A stretch of 32,565 nucleotides of DNA. Origin: Bacteroidota bacterium. Its GTDB lineage: Bacteria > Bacteroidota > Bacteroidia > Chitinophagales > Saprospiraceae. The stretch spans positions 1 to 32,565 of the forward strand of contig JAKQLF010000310.1 of the NCBI GenBank assembly GCA_029567325.1, given 5' to 3'. Both the position numbers and the translations under genes were made by a program. Every line of letters starts with the position of its first letter. Position 1 is the stretch's first letter. Below the pieces are notes generated by a model. It saw only the letters and a program-made list of their open reading frames with translations. It was not told the DNA's origin and did not search any database. Positions 32,041-32,565 of this stretch are shown piece by piece.

Positions 32041-32565
32041 ATGAATAGATTTTACAACTATACAGTACTTGCGATTTCATTGTTTTTTGCACAAAGTGTA
32101 ACAGCTAATACTGCCACAGATTTTGAACCTTATTTCTATTCTGTCACTGCAAAAAATGGTGATGGCATCATTATCGTCTTACAAAGATATGGCTTGTCGC
32201 AACACGACTGTAATTTCAAAAAGTTCTTGGAATTAAACAATTTGCAGGGTAGTGGTGGTTTGTTTATCAATAAAGAATACAAATTGCCCATCAAAATTTA
32301 TCACTATAACGGCAAAAGTATTCGCTCTACAATTGGTATTTCCGACATTGAAAAGGCAAAAAGGATCCAAAATTACAATGAGGAAATATTGAAAAAAGGA
32401 TTGAGGTCTTCTTCCTATACCGCCAGTAAAATTTTGTGGGTTCCATTGCATGAATTGGATTGTGAAGGTGGTCAAGCCATCGAAAGTGTGCCCACTGCAT
32501 TAGAAAAATCTAAAGAAGATGAAGCAATAACCAACATCACTGAATCACCTGTTTTGGTCTCCAAA
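32041..32565 (+). CDS. Secreted protein, 5' part only; possible N-acetylmuramoyl-L-alanine amidase N-terminus
   Basis: Open from ATG 32041 to the window end (175 codons), so the gene is truncated by the boundary. A signal peptide is evident (MNRFYNYTVLAISLFFAQSVTAN). The mature N-terminus has a LysM-like look: YSVTAKNGDGIIIVLQRYGL, then FLELNNLQGSGGLFINKEYKLPIKIYHYNGKSIRS. This resembles, from memory, the N-terminal region of Bacteroidota amidases whose catalytic domain comes later. The catalytic zinc residues would lie outside the window, so the enzyme assignment is inference. An 80-codon open frame on the other strand is a shadow. Confidence 0.55.
   Translation, partial: MNRFYNYTVLAISLFFAQSVTANTATDFEPYFYSVTAKNGDGIIIVLQRYGLSQHDCNFKKFLELNNLQGSGGLFINKEYKLPIKIYHYNGKSIRSTIGISDIEKAKRIQNYNEEILKKGLRSSSYTASKILWVPLHELDCEGGQAIESVPTALEKSKEDEAITNITESPVLVSK

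Overview
The window looks like a chromosomal segment of a low-GC Bacteroidota bacterium. Several starts are preceded by the Bacteroidota promoter signature (TAnnTTTG at -7, in some cases with TTG or TTTG 17-23 bases upstream). Shine-Dalgarno motifs are not evident. The families present are typical of the phylum: OstA-like LPS-export protein, DUF4293 membrane protein, OmpA with thrombospondin type 3 repeats, MGH1-type glucosidase, DUF1835 protein, and secreted beta-barrel proteins whose signal peptides end in FSQ or NAQ. A member of the Saprospiria/Chitinophagia side of the phylum is a reasonable guess, but that placement is inference.

Layout. 1-684 is AT-rich non-coding DNA with short repeats. 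685-7574 (+) holds clpC, infC (followed by a clear terminator and not by rpmI/rplT), an ompA-like gene behind two tandem promoters, two HAD phosphatases and queE. 7580-8017 (-) is a DUF4293 protein. 8018-8350 is non-coding and contains the first copy of a ~180-bp palindromic element. 8351-9457 (+) is an FAD oxidoreductase, convergent with a topA-ostA pair (9460-14315, -). 14568-16379 (+) is an ABC exporter, convergent with a MazG-like pyrophosphohydrolase. A small outer-membrane protein (+) and a von Willebrand A membrane protein (-) are separated by period-7 and period-8 repeat DNA. tRNA-Lys(UUU), a thioredoxin-fold lipoprotein-like or periplasmic protein, pyrB, pyrR, a possible 40-codon ORF and a large glucosidase follow, all on the minus strand. 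mdh (+) ends in a strong terminator. Two tandem paralogous secreted beta-barrel proteins (-) come next. A second, better-preserved copy of the palindromic element lies before a SelL-like redox protein (+). The window ends with an xth-DUF1835 coupled pair (-) and a truncated secreted protein gene (+).

Most genes are housekeeping: protein quality control, translation initiation, envelope biogenesis, DNA topology and repair, pyrimidine and queuosine synthesis, TCA cycle. No phage, CRISPR array, defence island or transposase gene is visible. The most interesting content is non-coding. Two ~180-bp elements at 8114-8292 and 29410-29589 align end to end at roughly three quarters identity by eye. They share terminal inverted repeats and internal hairpins, and the second is flanked by a candidate 7-bp target-site duplication. 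They look like a miniature mobile element or structured-RNA family. A second theme is a set of degenerate 7-9-bp tandem repeats of unrelated sequence, each confined to a different intergenic gap.
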